Shown here piece after piece: positions 6,748 to 13,782 of a stretch of DNA of 15,810 nucleotides. Origin of the DNA: DYFC01 sp041658585 (GTDB lineage Bacteria > Nitrospirota > Thermodesulfovibrionia > Thermodesulfovibrionales > SM23-35); the NCBI GenBank assembly GCA_041658585.1, contig JBAZZX010000057.1, positions 1 to 15,810 on the forward strand. Reading direction: 5' to 3'. Each line of letters opens with the position of its first letter. Position 1 is the first letter of the stretch. Made by a program: the position numbers and the translations under genes. The notes beneath the pieces are model-generated. The model searched no databases, was not told where the DNA came from, and saw only the letters and a program-made list of their open reading frames with translations.

Positions 6748-6901
6748 GACATTAGATCCATGTTACGTTCGGATCTTTTTAAGTTTATGCATAGGTTCAA
6801 TAGTTCAACAGGGTAACAGAACAGCAGGGCATGGTACAAATCTCAGTGTGGGTACATGGGGACGGGTCAGGGCTGTGAAAGAGTGTAAAGATGAGTCAGG
6901 A

Positions 6902-8080
6902 ATGACGAACAACCTTTCGCCCAAGGCGAAAAGTATCCGGGACCAAGGCGGGTTGGAATCTCAGGAATCCGCTCCTTTGGCGCTGCACATGCCGGTTGAT
7001 GTGTACAGTTTTTCGCTCGCTCTGCTCACGGTGCTCGCGGTCATCTTTGTGCTGCATTGGGCCAGGGCGTTTTTCATCCCGCTGATGCTGGGCGTGATGA
7101 TTAGCTATGCGCTTTCTCCCCCTGTCAACCTGATGCAAAAATGGCGAATCCCGCGCGCCATCGGGGCCGCTGTGTTGTTGCTGGGTATCGTGGGAGGGAC
7201 AGGCTCTCTGGTTTATTCGTTCAGCGACGATGCTGCCAAGCTGATCGAAACCCTGCCCGACGCCGCGCAGAAGATTCGCCTGGCAAGGCTCAAAGAACGG
7301 GGAACGTCCGAAGGCATGATGGAGAACGTGCAAAAAACCGCCACACAACTCGAGCAGGTAGCGAAAGAGACAGGCACTCCGGTACCTGTCGCCCCGCGCG
7401 GGGTGACGCGGGTGCAGATCGAAAAGCCCAAACTTGATGTCAAAGAGTACCTTTGGATGGGAACCAAGGGTGCAGTCGGGTTTACCGGCCAGCTCACAAT
7501 GGTATTGTTTCTATCGTATTTTATGCTGGTTTCGGGCGACACTTTCCGGCGCAAACTGGTCAAGATTACCGGCCCCACCCTCAGCAAGAAAAAAATCACC
7601 CTCCAGGTTCTGAATGAAATTACCGAACAGATTCAACGCTATCTGCTGGTGCAGATATTCAGCAGCATTCTGGTGGGCGTGGTGACCTGGCTCGCGTTTC
7701 TCTGGATCGGCCTGGAACATGCGGCAATCTGGGGTATCGCCGCCGGGGTATTCAATACTGTCCCCTATCTCGGTCCGGTCATCATTACCGGCGGAACGGC
7801 GCTTGTCGCCTTTCTACAATTCGGAACGATCGGCATGGCACTTCTGGTCTCAGGCATCTCGCTGGTCATCACCAGTCTCGAAGGTTACTTGCTGCTGCCG
7901 TGGCTTACCGGCCGGGCAAGCCGGATGAGCCCGGTGGTGGTTTTCGTCAGCGTGCTGTTTTGGGGTTGGTTGTGGGGTGTGTGGGGTTTATTGCTGGGTG
8001 TGCCCATCATCATGATTATCAAGGCGGTATGCGATCGCGTGGAAGATTTGGGACCCATCGGCGAACTGCTCGGCGATTAG
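6902..8080 (+). CDS. AI-2E/PerM-family transporter
   Basis: Members of this inner-membrane family include exporters of autoinducer-2 and sodium/proton antiporters; the substrate here cannot be told. From ATG 6902 the product has 392 residues, near the family norm of 340-400. Hydrophobic segments lie at about 36-74 (two), 86-106, 195-212, 252-303 (two), 309-335 and 345-375. The soluble stretch 107-190 is the usual large loop. Family signatures NTVPYLGP (285-292) and MSPVVVFVSVLFWGWLWG (342-359) are clear. The frame is open back to 6746, but a promoter-like TATAAT and lack of family similarity there argue for 6902. GC content is clearly above that of the neighbours, suggesting acquisition. It stands alone, flanked by repeats on its left. 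Confidence 0.9.
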   Translation: MTNNLSPKAKSIRDQGGLESQESAPLALHMPVDVYSFSLALLTVLAVIFVLHWARAFFIPLMLGVMISYALSPPVNLMQKWRIPRAIGAAVLLLGIVGGTGSLVYSFSDDAAKLIETLPDAAQKIRLARLKERGTSEGMMENVQKTATQLEQVAKETGTPVPVAPRGVTRVQIEKPKLDVKEYLWMGTKGAVGFTGQLTMVLFLSYFMLVSGDTFRRKLVKITGPTLSKKKITLQVLNEITEQIQRYLLVQIFSSILVGVVTWLAFLWIGLEHAAIWGIAAGVFNTVPYLGPVIITGGTALVAFLQFGTIGMALLVSGISLVITSLEGYLLLPWLTGRASRMSPVVVFVSVLFWGWLWGVWGLLLGVPIIMIIKAVCDRVEDLGPIGELLGD

Positions 8081-8169
8081 CGCAGAAACCGTGCCTTTCT
8101 CTAAATGATAAATATGCTTGCCGATTCTCAGTACATATTGCCAAAGGATAACCGTGTGGTATGCGGCTG

Positions 8170-8198
8170 TTGACTCTTGTGCGCATCCCTGCTAAAGT
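8170..8198 (+). promoter_or_regulatory. Sigma-70-type promoter of the YtxH gene
   Basis: TTGACT (8170-8175), a 17-base spacer and TAAAGT (8193-8198) make a good promoter, with transcription expected near 8205 and a short leader before the ATG at 8230. Confidence 0.65.
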
Positions 8199-8229
8199 TA
8201 AATAAAGACAGTTCTGAAAGGAGAAAACT

Positions 8230-8571
8230 ATGGATGAAGATTATAAGAAAGTAGCATTGGCCTTTTTAATAGGAGGCGCGGTAGGCGCCGGTATCGCATT
8301 GTTGTATGCGCCTCAATCCGGCAGGGACACGAGAAAGGATATAGCAAAGACCGCCCGGCGCGTAAAAAAGGAGACCGTTAATCTTGTCGAGGATGCGGTT
8401 GACAGCATCAACGATTTTGCTTCCGATGTAAAAGACAAGGTGAGCGATATTATCGACCGTGGCAAAGACCTTTCGGACGATGCAAAAAAGGAAGTCCTGA
8501 GGAATCTGGAACAGGGACAGAAGGTTATCGAAAAACAGAGAAAGAAGGTTATCGAGGCGCTGGGTTTGTAG
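8230..8571 (+). CDS. YtxH domain-containing protein
   Basis: The 113-residue product has the YtxH layout: a glycine-rich membrane helix AFLIGGAVGAGIALLYAP (residues 11-28), the conserved QSGRDTRKDI (29-38) just after it, then a long amphipathic, charged helix region (40-110) with apolipoprotein-like character. Such proteins are small, stress-associated and membrane-attached in many bacteria; the exact function is not known. GGAG lies 7 bases before the start. The gene is monocistronic: its own promoter is upstream at 8170 and a strong terminator follows at 8601-8630. Confidence 0.92.
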   Translation: MDEDYKKVALAFLIGGAVGAGIALLYAPQSGRDTRKDIAKTARRVKKETVNLVEDAVDSINDFASDVKDKVSDIIDRGKDLSDDAKKEVLRNLEQGQKVIEKQRKKVIEALGL

Positions 8572-8600
8572 GGTCCTTGTTTCAAAATAAGTTCGGTTTT

Positions 8601-8630
8601 AAAACCCTGAATTCGCTTCAGGGTTTTTTT
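8601..8630 (+). terminator. Intrinsic terminator after the YtxH gene
   Basis: AAAACCCTGAA (8601-8611) and TTCAGGGTTTT (8617-8627) form an 11-bp perfect stem with loop TTCGC, followed by a run of T. The A-tract before the stem would make it usable on both strands. Confidence 0.92.
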
Positions 8631-8684
8631 TGGTATGAAAACCGGACATTTTCATTTTGCCCTGACATTCTCCCTTAGCTCTGA

Positions 8685-8713
8685 TTGTCAATCATACTTT
8701 ATTTTTATATACT
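8685..8713 (+). promoter_or_regulatory. Sigma-70-type promoter of the cupin gene
   Basis: TTGTCA (8685-8690), a 17-base AT-rich spacer and TATACT (8708-8713) fit the consensus closely. Transcription would begin near 8720, giving a leader of about 30 bases that contains the AAAGGAG ribosome site. Confidence 0.75.
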
Positions 8714-8748
8714 TTTAAGATATAACATTATCAAAAGGAGAATTAACA

Positions 8749-9069
8749 ATGATGAAACGGACCGAAGTGTTTAAAGAAAGCGGATTCAGCGATAAAGGGA
8801 TGCAAAAGTTATTAATTCACGATTCACCCTATTTCAGGGTAATAAATTTCAATTTCAAGAGCGGTCAGGAATTAGGAATTCATTCCCACGATGTAGAAGG
8901 ACAGTTAAGCATTGTGGTCCTTGAAGGTGAAGGCGAATTTTTAGGCAAGGATGGATTAACATTGCCTGCTAATACCGGTGATGTCTTGATTTCAGATATA
9001 CGCGAGCCTCACGGCATCTTGGCAATAAGTGATATGAGGGTAATAGTAACAATCGCTCCACCGGTATAA
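8749..9069 (+). CDS. Small single-domain cupin protein
   Basis: The 106-residue product is one conserved beta-barrel of the cupin type. Motif 1 is G39-QELGI-H45-S-H47 with Q52 where most cupins have glutamate; E50 could take its place. Motif 2 includes P73-ANTG77 and ends in H88 (EPHG). Three histidines can therefore bind a metal such as iron or manganese. Small cupins of this kind are dioxygenases, isomerases or ligand sensors, and the sequence does not tell which. AAAGGAG lies about 9 bases upstream; the first two codons are both ATG, so 8752 is an alternative start. It has its own strong promoter and no operon partner. Confidence 0.9.
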   Translation: MMKRTEVFKESGFSDKGMQKLLIHDSPYFRVINFNFKSGQELGIHSHDVEGQLSIVVLEGEGEFLGKDGLTLPANTGDVLISDIREPHGILAISDMRVIVTIAPPV

Positions 9070-9129
9070 ACTCACCTGTTTTATCGAAGGTCTGTGTTCT
9101 ATATGCAAACATGATTGCATACAAAGGTT

Positions 9130-9146
9130 ATGCGGCGAAGCCGCAT
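9130..9146. repeat. Short perfect hairpin after the cupin gene
   Basis: ATGCGGC-GAA-GCCGCAT is a 7-bp perfect stem with a three-base loop, 60 bases after the cupin stop codon. Only a weak T-run (TTTAT) follows, so it is at best a poor terminator; it may simply stabilise the mRNA end. Confidence 0.4.
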
Positions 9147-9260
9147 TTATCAAGCAATCCGGTTTTGAATTTTCAGAGGGTTTTAAGGACAAGGACTTTT
9201 TGAAACTGAGAGCACCGGCAATCTGACGGTTATTTGTAATCAAGTGTAACATCAGTTATC

Positions 9261-9830
9261 TTATAGCCATTTTACTTGAGGTTCTCTCTTGGGTGGCCGC
9301 TCAGGATAATCTTTTGAATAACCAAGAAGGATAGGACCGAATATTCTTTCATCCCCATGCAATTCCAGCAGGTTTCTTACTTCATTATCTTCCGTTACCG
9401 TGGCTCCAAAACCGACCCAACAGCTTCCTAATCCTAACGAATAGGCGGCAAGCATCATATTTTCACAAGCTAAAGGACATGAATGGTCCGCATACCGTCC
9501 GGAACCAATAACAAAAATGATCGCGGGAGCCGAATAGTAAACAGGGTCCTTTAACTCTTCATAGCGTTTTTTTATCATTTCGTATTTTTCCGGATCAACA
9601 TCTTTAACCCTTTCCAAAATCTTCTTTGTATTTGGCAGCGCGACACCAAGGAGCTTTTCTTTGATCTTCGTATCTTCGAAAACAACAAACCTCCAGGGTT
9701 GGCTGTTCATAGCAGATGGTGCTTCATTTCCAGCTTCTATTATTGTGTTGATGATATCCCTGGGAATGGGCTTAGACTCATAAGATCGAACTGACCGTCT
9801 CTTTTTGATTGCCTCGATTACTGCATTCAT
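9261..9830 (-). CDS. Nitroreductase-family flavoprotein
   Basis: Members are FMN-dependent NAD(P)H oxidoreductases acting on nitroaromatics, quinones or flavins as cytoplasmic dimers; the natural substrate of this one is unknown. The 189-residue length is typical of the short class. Motifs visible are the FMN phosphate-contacting RRSVR (residues 11-15), PSAMNSQPWRF (38-48), GLGSCWVGF (133-141) and LGYSKDYPERPPKR (169-182). The cysteines C118 and C121 in SCPLAC and C137 are additional. AGGAGG lies about 8 bases before the ATG. It is 171 bases downstream of the iscU-like gene on the same strand, so cotranscription is possible but not shown. Such genes are common beside redox genes in anaerobes. 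Confidence 0.93.
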   Translation of the reverse strand: MNAVIEAIKKRRSVRSYESKPIPRDIINTIIEAGNEAPSAMNSQPWRFVVFEDTKIKEKLLGVALPNTKKILERVKDVDPEKYEMIKKRYEELKDPVYYSAPAIIFVIGSGRYADHSCPLACENMMLAAYSLGLGSCWVGFGATVTEDNEVRNLLELHGDERIFGPILLGYSKDYPERPPKREPQVKWL

Positions 9831-10001
9831 TTTTCTTCCTCCTATGTATTATTGATATACCCTACAACAAATTAGCCATTTTATGAAGCAAGTGTTACGG
9901 CACGAGTTGAATTTCAGATAAGACTGCGGATTACACCCCGAAATAATTTGATATCGCGCTGGATGTTAAAGATTGAATAAAAATGTGTATAGAATAAAAT
10001 A

Positions 10002-10637
10002 TTATGCTATGAATTCAATAACAACTTCCTTAATATCCCAAAGAGGTTCAATCTTTTCTTTTATTTCCTCCTTTATTGAATTAGAAAACTGATGGTCGGG
10101 AGGCAGGTCTATCACAACACGAACAATGCCATCCTTTAATTGCACATTTTTTACTAAGTTGGTCCGCTCTAAATCCAGCCCTGATAGTGGATTCATGACT
10201 TTCCTGAGTCGTCTATGTATCTCATCTTCGGTAGTCGGTTTTTTTTCTTTTACCAGACCATGGCGCTCTTCATAGTTCTGTATGGCTGAACGCAGACCCT
10301 CAACAGCAAGAACTGAACAATGAGCTTTAATTTTGGGCAGACCTCCAAGCGCTTCTGAAGCTGTTTTCCAATTAATTTTTTTGGCTTCATCAAGCGTCTT
10401 GCCCTTTGCAAGTTCAGTGATGATAGAACCTGTTGCAATGTTTGAAGCACAGCCATAAGATTCAAATTTGATATCACTAATAGTTTTTTTCTCGGGATCA
10501 ACTTTTATGTATACGGAAACCATATCTCCACAAGAAGGACTACCTTCAGTAGCTTTCCCATCGGCATCCTCAATTTGTCCCACATTTCGTGGGTGGCGAA
10601 AGTGTTCTAACACTAGATCACTATAAGGAAATGTCAT
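10002..10637 (-). CDS. IscU-like Fe-S scaffold fused to a MIP18/DUF59 domain
   Basis: Residues 1-125 are an IscU-type scaffold on which Fe-S clusters are built: ligands C36 (SPSCGD) with D38, C63 (YGCASN), and H106-C107 (KAHCSV) are all kept. Residues about 135-211 match the MIP18/DUF59 Fe-S assembly domain (KVMNPLSGLDLERTNLV ... VVIEF), but its usual conserved cysteine region reads PPDHQFSN, with no cysteine. IscU alone is normally 125-130 residues, so this 211-residue protein is a fusion. The ATG overlaps the end of the iscS-like gene by four bases and has GGAGG 7 bases upstream. Translation is thus coupled to its partner. The fusion suggests that assembly and target delivery are joined in one protein. 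Confidence 0.93.
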   Translation of the reverse strand: MTFPYSDLVLEHFRHPRNVGQIEDADGKATEGSPSCGDMVSVYIKVDPEKKTISDIKFESYGCASNIATGSIITELAKGKTLDEAKKINWKTASEALGGLPKIKAHCSVLAVEGLRSAIQNYEERHGLVKEKKPTTEDEIHRRLRKVMNPLSGLDLERTNLVKNVQLKDGIVRVVIDLPPDHQFSNSIKEEIKEKIEPLWDIKEVVIEFIA

Positions 10638-11818
10638 TTTGTGTCCTCCATTTTTTCTTTCCCAAGTGGGCTGATTATTCTGAGTTCCTTAACTATCTCA
10701 GCCAGTGTTCCAACTATATCGTCAACCTCACTCATGGTATTATAGCGTCCAAAGGTAAAGCGTATTGAGCCATGTGCCCTTTCATGGTCGCCACCGATAC
10801 CCATAATGACATGACTACTTTCAAGAGATCGGCTAAAGCAAGCAGAACCGGTGCTTACGGCAAAACCCTGCATGTCGAGATGCAGGGTAATGGATTCTCC
10901 CTCTACAAAATGAAAGGTAATATTGGCATTTTGTGGAAGCCGCTTCCATCGGTGGCCATTGAGGGTTGTATTCGGTATTTCGGCAAGCATACGGTCAATA
11001 ATATGATCTCGCATTGCCTGTAGCATCCGGGTTTCTTCCGGGGTTACCAATTCTACTGCTTTAGCAAAACCTACCGCACCCGGTATATTTTCTAAGCCTG
11101 CCCTAAGGTCGAATTCCTGGAATCCACCATCCATCCACTTGACTATGGGTGTACCTTTTCTGATGTACAAGCCGCCAATACCTTTCGGGCCGTGGATTGT
11201 ATGGGCAGACACAGTGATCAGATTCACCGGTATTTCTTTTACGTTAAGAGGCACTCTGGTAAAGGTATGCGTGGCATCGGTATGAAAGAGAACTTCTTTT
11301 TCTCGACAGATACGGCCTATACTTTCAATATCTTGTATGGTACCCATTTCTTGATTGGCGTGTTGAATGGAAACCAGGATAGTATTATCTCTAATAGAAT
11401 CTTTAAGCTGATCAAGATCCACGAAACCATCACTGTCTACATTAAGATAAGTTATTTGGAAGCCTTGTTTTTCCAGCGCTCTTGCACAATGAAGTACGGA
11501 AAAATCTTCAATTTTTGAAACCATTATATGCGTGCCTTTTTTCTTCCCAAGTGCTAAAGCTATGCCTTTAAGAGCAAAATTTGAAGATTCAGTGCTTCCC
11601 GAGGTAAAAATGAATTCTTCCTGATTTGCATTTAAAGAAGTACCGAGGTCATTACGAACTTTATCCAGGGTCTCCCTGGCGTCAATCCCCTCGGAATAGG
11701 CAAATTCCGAGGTGGCAACTGCATAATTCTCGAAGAAGTAAGGTTTCATCGCCTCTAACACTCGTTCATCGACACGAGTAGCGGCGGCATTATCTAAATA
11801 TACACGTCTGCTTTGCAT
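10634..11818 (-). CDS. IscS/NifS-like protein lacking the PLP lysine
   Basis: Class V aminotransferase-fold protein, 394 residues, the length of cysteine desulfurases. It opens with VYLDNAAATR and has FTSGSTESSN, HTDAT (D181), GPKGIGGLY, and STGSACFSRS with the sulfur-carrying C327 and R353. However, the PLP-binding lysine of SxHK is T207 (SAHTIHGPKG, codon ACA); the PLP-stacking histidine is D105 (EDFSVL); the glutamine of DATQ is H184; and the conserved T of RSGT is L242. It is therefore unlikely to bind PLP or desulfurate cysteine in the usual way. Archaeoglobus fulgidus IscS is known to lack the same lysine yet binds IscU and shares in holding a cluster. Here too it sits in an operon with IscU. 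AAGGGA lies upstream. A shared mutation pattern makes sequencing error unlikely. Confidence 0.93.
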   Translation of the reverse strand: MQSRRVYLDNAAATRVDERVLEAMKPYFFENYAVATSEFAYSEGIDARETLDKVRNDLGTSLNANQEEFIFTSGSTESSNFALKGIALALGKKKGTHIMVSKIEDFSVLHCARALEKQGFQITYLNVDSDGFVDLDQLKDSIRDNTILVSIQHANQEMGTIQDIESIGRICREKEVLFHTDATHTFTRVPLNVKEIPVNLITVSAHTIHGPKGIGGLYIRKGTPIVKWMDGGFQEFDLRAGLENIPGAVGFAKAVELVTPEETRMLQAMRDHIIDRMLAEIPNTTLNGHRWKRLPQNANITFHFVEGESITLHLDMQGFAVSTGSACFSRSLESSHVIMGIGGDHERAHGSIRFTFGRYNTMSEVDDIVGTLAEIVKELRIISPLGKEKMEDTK

Positions 11819-11831
11819 ATTTTCCCTTCTC

Positions 11832-12251
11832 TTAAATGAAGAGCGTTATCGTCGAAGCTCTTGCCTCGCTCACATAAGTGCCAACTGCACAGTAATCAGA
11901 TATAAGATCCTCACGCAGATCTTCTTTTTTTATTCCCATAATTTCCATTGTCATGTCACAAGCGAGTATTTTGCCGCCGAGTTCCTTGAAGTCCTGCAGA
12001 AGCCGTTCCAGAGAAGCTACACCGACCTTTTTCATCTTTAACTTTACCATCAGTTTACCTAACCCGAACATGTTCATCTTAGACAATGGCCCTTTTTCAA
12101 GTGCACCTTTTTTCAGACGTTGAAGGCCCCAAAATGTAAAAAAGATTGATGCTTCCATCCCCATAGCTAACGACCCGTTTGCAATAATTAAGGCACTGTA
12201 TACTTTGTCCATATCGCCGCTATGTACTATTATAGTTGTTTTATCCGCCAT
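11832..12251 (-). CDS. DsrE/DsrF-like sulfur-relay protein
   Basis: The 139-residue product matches the DsrE/DsrF/DsrH-like family (the DrsE_2-type branch): an N-terminal strand and loop IIVHSGDMDKVYSAL, the F-x-T-F-W-G-L segment (38-43), and the conserved C98-D-M-T-M-E-I-M-G-I, whose C98 is the likely persulfide carrier. A second cysteine C121 follows. Related proteins pass sulfane sulfur between TusA-type partners and enzymes in the cytoplasm. TAGGAGG lies about 6 bases before the ATG. The gene is 10 bases after tusA and 13 bases before the iscS-like gene, so the three are cotranscribed, which supports a relay to the Fe-S assembly pair. Confidence 0.92.
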   Translation of the reverse strand: MADKTTIIVHSGDMDKVYSALIIANGSLAMGMEASIFFTFWGLQRLKKGALEKGPLSKMNMFGLGKLMVKLKMKKVGVASLERLLQDFKELGGKILACDMTMEIMGIKKEDLREDLISDYCAVGTYVSEARASTITLFI

Positions 12252-12261
12252 GTCTATCCTC

Positions 12262-12483
12262 CTATCGGCGTATTCTTATTCTCCATACTCCATCTTTCTC
12301 TTGAATATCAAGCAACTCCAGTCCCAGAGCCTTAACTGCCATTGGTATCTCTTTCTTGGACGATGGATGAGTACCAATGACCTCTACGATATCACCTGAT
12401 TTTGCTTTCCTTAGGGCTTTGCGAGTTTCAACTAAGGGAATCGGGCAGGTTTCCCCGGTGCAGTCAACTTTTATCTCGGCCAT
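12262..12483 (-). CDS. tusA: TusA-family sulfur carrier protein
   Basis: From the ATG at 12483 the product has 73 residues. The motif C13-P-I-P is the TusA signature; the cysteine carries sulfur as a persulfide and passes it to DsrE-type or other acceptors. The GTG at 12492 would add three residues, but AGAGGTGA sits 5 bases before the ATG, so 12483 is preferred. It is the first gene of the tusA-dsrE-iscS-iscU operon, with very short spacing to dsrE. In known pathways IscS loads TusA; here the downstream IscS-like protein lacks the PLP lysine, so the flow may differ. Confidence 0.93.
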   Translation of the reverse strand: MAEIKVDCTGETCPIPLVETRKALRKAKSGDIVEVIGTHPSSKKEIPMAVKALGLELLDIQEKDGVWRIRIRR

Positions 12484-12690
12484 CTCTATCACCTCTACAT
12501 GTAAAATATTCGATTTGTCTAAACGGTATATTCACTTCTATTTTGAATGTGTTTTGTGAATTTTGTTAATAATTAAATTCATTATATCTCTGCACGTAAG
12601 GTTTGTCTATTCAATTGATTACGCATTGAAAGATGCTGTTCGTATAAATTCCTATATTCCCTTCACGCTTTCAGATAATTGCAGAAAGTG

Positions 12691-13104
12691 TTACTTTGGC
12701 AATTCTATATCTTCATATCCCTTCCCAACTCCAGCCAAGAATCTTATGCGTTCTGGTTTCATTCGGATAACAACAAATTTGGTGTCAGAGGGGTCTTTGT
12801 AATATTTCCTAAGAATAGGAATGGCTTCATACAGTTTCAACTTGTCATCATTATTGGTGCTAATGGTGCAGGCTCCTGCAATCCTTACGTGCTTTCCTTC
12901 TCTATCGCTGAAACAGTATTCCGCATAAGGGACTTTCCTGAGTTGTAAGACTTTCTCTGTTCCATCTCTAGTCGCAGCCCAAAGTTCATTGCCCATCCAT
13001 ACACAACTACCCATAGGTCTTACCCCTATCTTATTCCCGTCACTTGTAGCAAGGAAACCCCACCCAACTTCTGTCATGAATTTTTTAACCTGTTCTAAAC
13101 TCAT
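12691..13104 (-). CDS. FMN split-barrel (pyridoxamine 5'-phosphate oxidase-like) protein
   Basis: The 137-residue product fits the small PNPOx-like/FMN-binding split barrel: GWGFLATSDGNKIGVRPMG (residues 14-32) forms the first strands and ligand loop, LWAATRDGTEKV (41-52) and AYECFSD-like AEYCFSD (61-67) follow. True PNPOx enzymes are longer (about 210) and this form is more often a general FMN or heme-associated reductase or stress protein, so the substrate is not known. AAAGGAG lies 7 bases before the ATG. It is about 200 bases upstream of tusA on the same strand, so it is probably separate from or only loosely linked to the operon. It fits the general redox theme of this region. Confidence 0.88.
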   Translation of the reverse strand: MSLEQVKKFMTEVGWGFLATSDGNKIGVRPMGSCVWMGNELWAATRDGTEKVLQLRKVPYAEYCFSDREGKHVRIAGACTISTNNDDKLKLYEAIPILRKYYKDPSDTKFVVIRMKPERIRFLAGVGKGYEDIELPK

Positions 13105-13176
13105 CTTTGCACTCCTTTCACTGTTTAATTTTTATAAGATAACTTTAATCACACAAGATTGCCTCACCCCTTGCTT

Positions 13177-13389
13177 CTAATGCCCCTTCCTCAACTGAAT
13201 TAACCTCTTAAGAATACGCCTGAGTTTGCCTTTTTCTTTATTCTCATGCAATGAAGGATAGACGGTAATCCAACCTTCGCTTGATACTTCATAATATTTT
13301 TTGCGTTTGGTACCCATCATTAATTTTATTATATCAGTTAGGGGATGGCTCTTAGGATAGCTGATGGTTCCACATTTCAGAATCAACAA
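13177..13389 (-). CDS. Small basic hypothetical protein
   Basis: Not recognised. The frame is 70 codons from a TTG start, or about 46 from an internal ATG (MMGTKRKK). It is strongly basic, with a KRKKYYEVSSEGWITVY core and a C-terminal KLRRILKRLIQLRKGH that would form a positive amphipathic helix. No good ribosome site is visible for either start, and no family is apparent. It lies 73 bases upstream of the FMN protein gene on the same strand. It may be a real small protein or a remnant, so confidence is low. Confidence 0.35.
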   Translation of the reverse strand: MLILKCGTISYPKSHPLTDIIKLMMGTKRKKYYEVSSEGWITVYPSLHENKEKGKLRRILKRLIQLRKGH

Positions 13390-13420
13390 TCCCGAACATT
13401 TTACGTCTCGTGAGAAGTGG

Positions 13421-13542
13421 TCAGCTTAAATACTTCTTTATCTCAGATTCAATCGTTTTTGAAGTGACCTTTTCATATTTCATCATGCCATAGTCTTTTT
13501 CGCCCGGCATTCCTCAAATTTTCTCATTGTTCCGGCAAACAT
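13421..13542 (-). pseudogene. Possible frameshifted small ORF
   Basis: Reading from ATG 13542, the frame MFAGTMRKFEECRAKK runs into a stop at 13483. The -1 frame continues the pattern with DYGMMKYEKVTSKTIESEIK and stops at 13421. Joined at the A-run, they give about 40 residues of helical, charged character. Loss of one A would explain it. No family is recognised and no ribosome site is seen, so it may be chance. Confidence 0.2.
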
Positions 13543-13556
13543 GATGTTAAGGAGGG

Positions 13557-13591
13557 GTGGCAGCCAGTAATAGGGGGAAACTGGCTGCCAC
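13557..13591. repeat. Perfect 12-bp hairpin
   Basis: GTGGCAGCCAGT (13557-13568) and ACTGGCTGCCAC (13580-13591) are exact inverted copies around an 11-base purine-rich loop (AATAGGGGGAA). No T-tract follows on either strand, so it is not a standard terminator. It may be an RNA structure, a protein-binding palindrome, or a short mobile repeat. Confidence 0.75.
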
Positions 13592-13773
13592 GTGAAAGCT
13601 TGTCATTAATCTTTATATAAGAAAAGAATATGAAGAAGTGATGAATAAAATATGAAGAATTAGCACAATTTTTTCTTGAAAGAAATCTTACAGTACAGAC
13701 AATAGTTTGTTGATGGAAATAGTCCCCCTCAACTGTACTATGCAGGGTCCTTGTAGCAGATACTTATAGGGCC

Positions 13774-13782
13774 TGCTATAAT
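13774..13782 (+). promoter_or_regulatory. Extended -10 promoter candidate
   Basis: TGCTATAAT is a consensus extended -10 element (TATAAT 13777-13782). No clear -35 is at the right distance. It would give a leader of about 110 bases to the gene at 13899. Confidence 0.5.

Noticed and set aside
6631..6816. Short plus-strand frame before the AI-2E family gene
   Set aside because: Composition is unlike a protein, there is no ribosome site, and it crosses the promoter candidate and start region of a real gene.
6746..6901. In-frame N-terminal extension of the AI-2E family gene (ATG at 6746)
   Set aside because: It overlaps a consensus TATAAT (6742-6747), has no membrane or family-like sequence, and the family-typical N-terminus begins near 6902.
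8601..8630. Reading the hairpin after the YtxH gene as a mobile repeat
   Set aside because: The 11-bp stem, tight loop and T-run fit an intrinsic terminator fully, at the expected distance after the gene.
10772..11518. Plus-strand open frames opposite the iscS-like gene
   Set aside because: They are shadows of a well-supported minus-strand gene with clear motifs; their translations match no known pattern.
12563..12948. Plus-strand open frames across the FMN split-barrel gene
   Set aside because: They overlap a gene with a good ribosome site and family motifs and show no protein-like features of their own.
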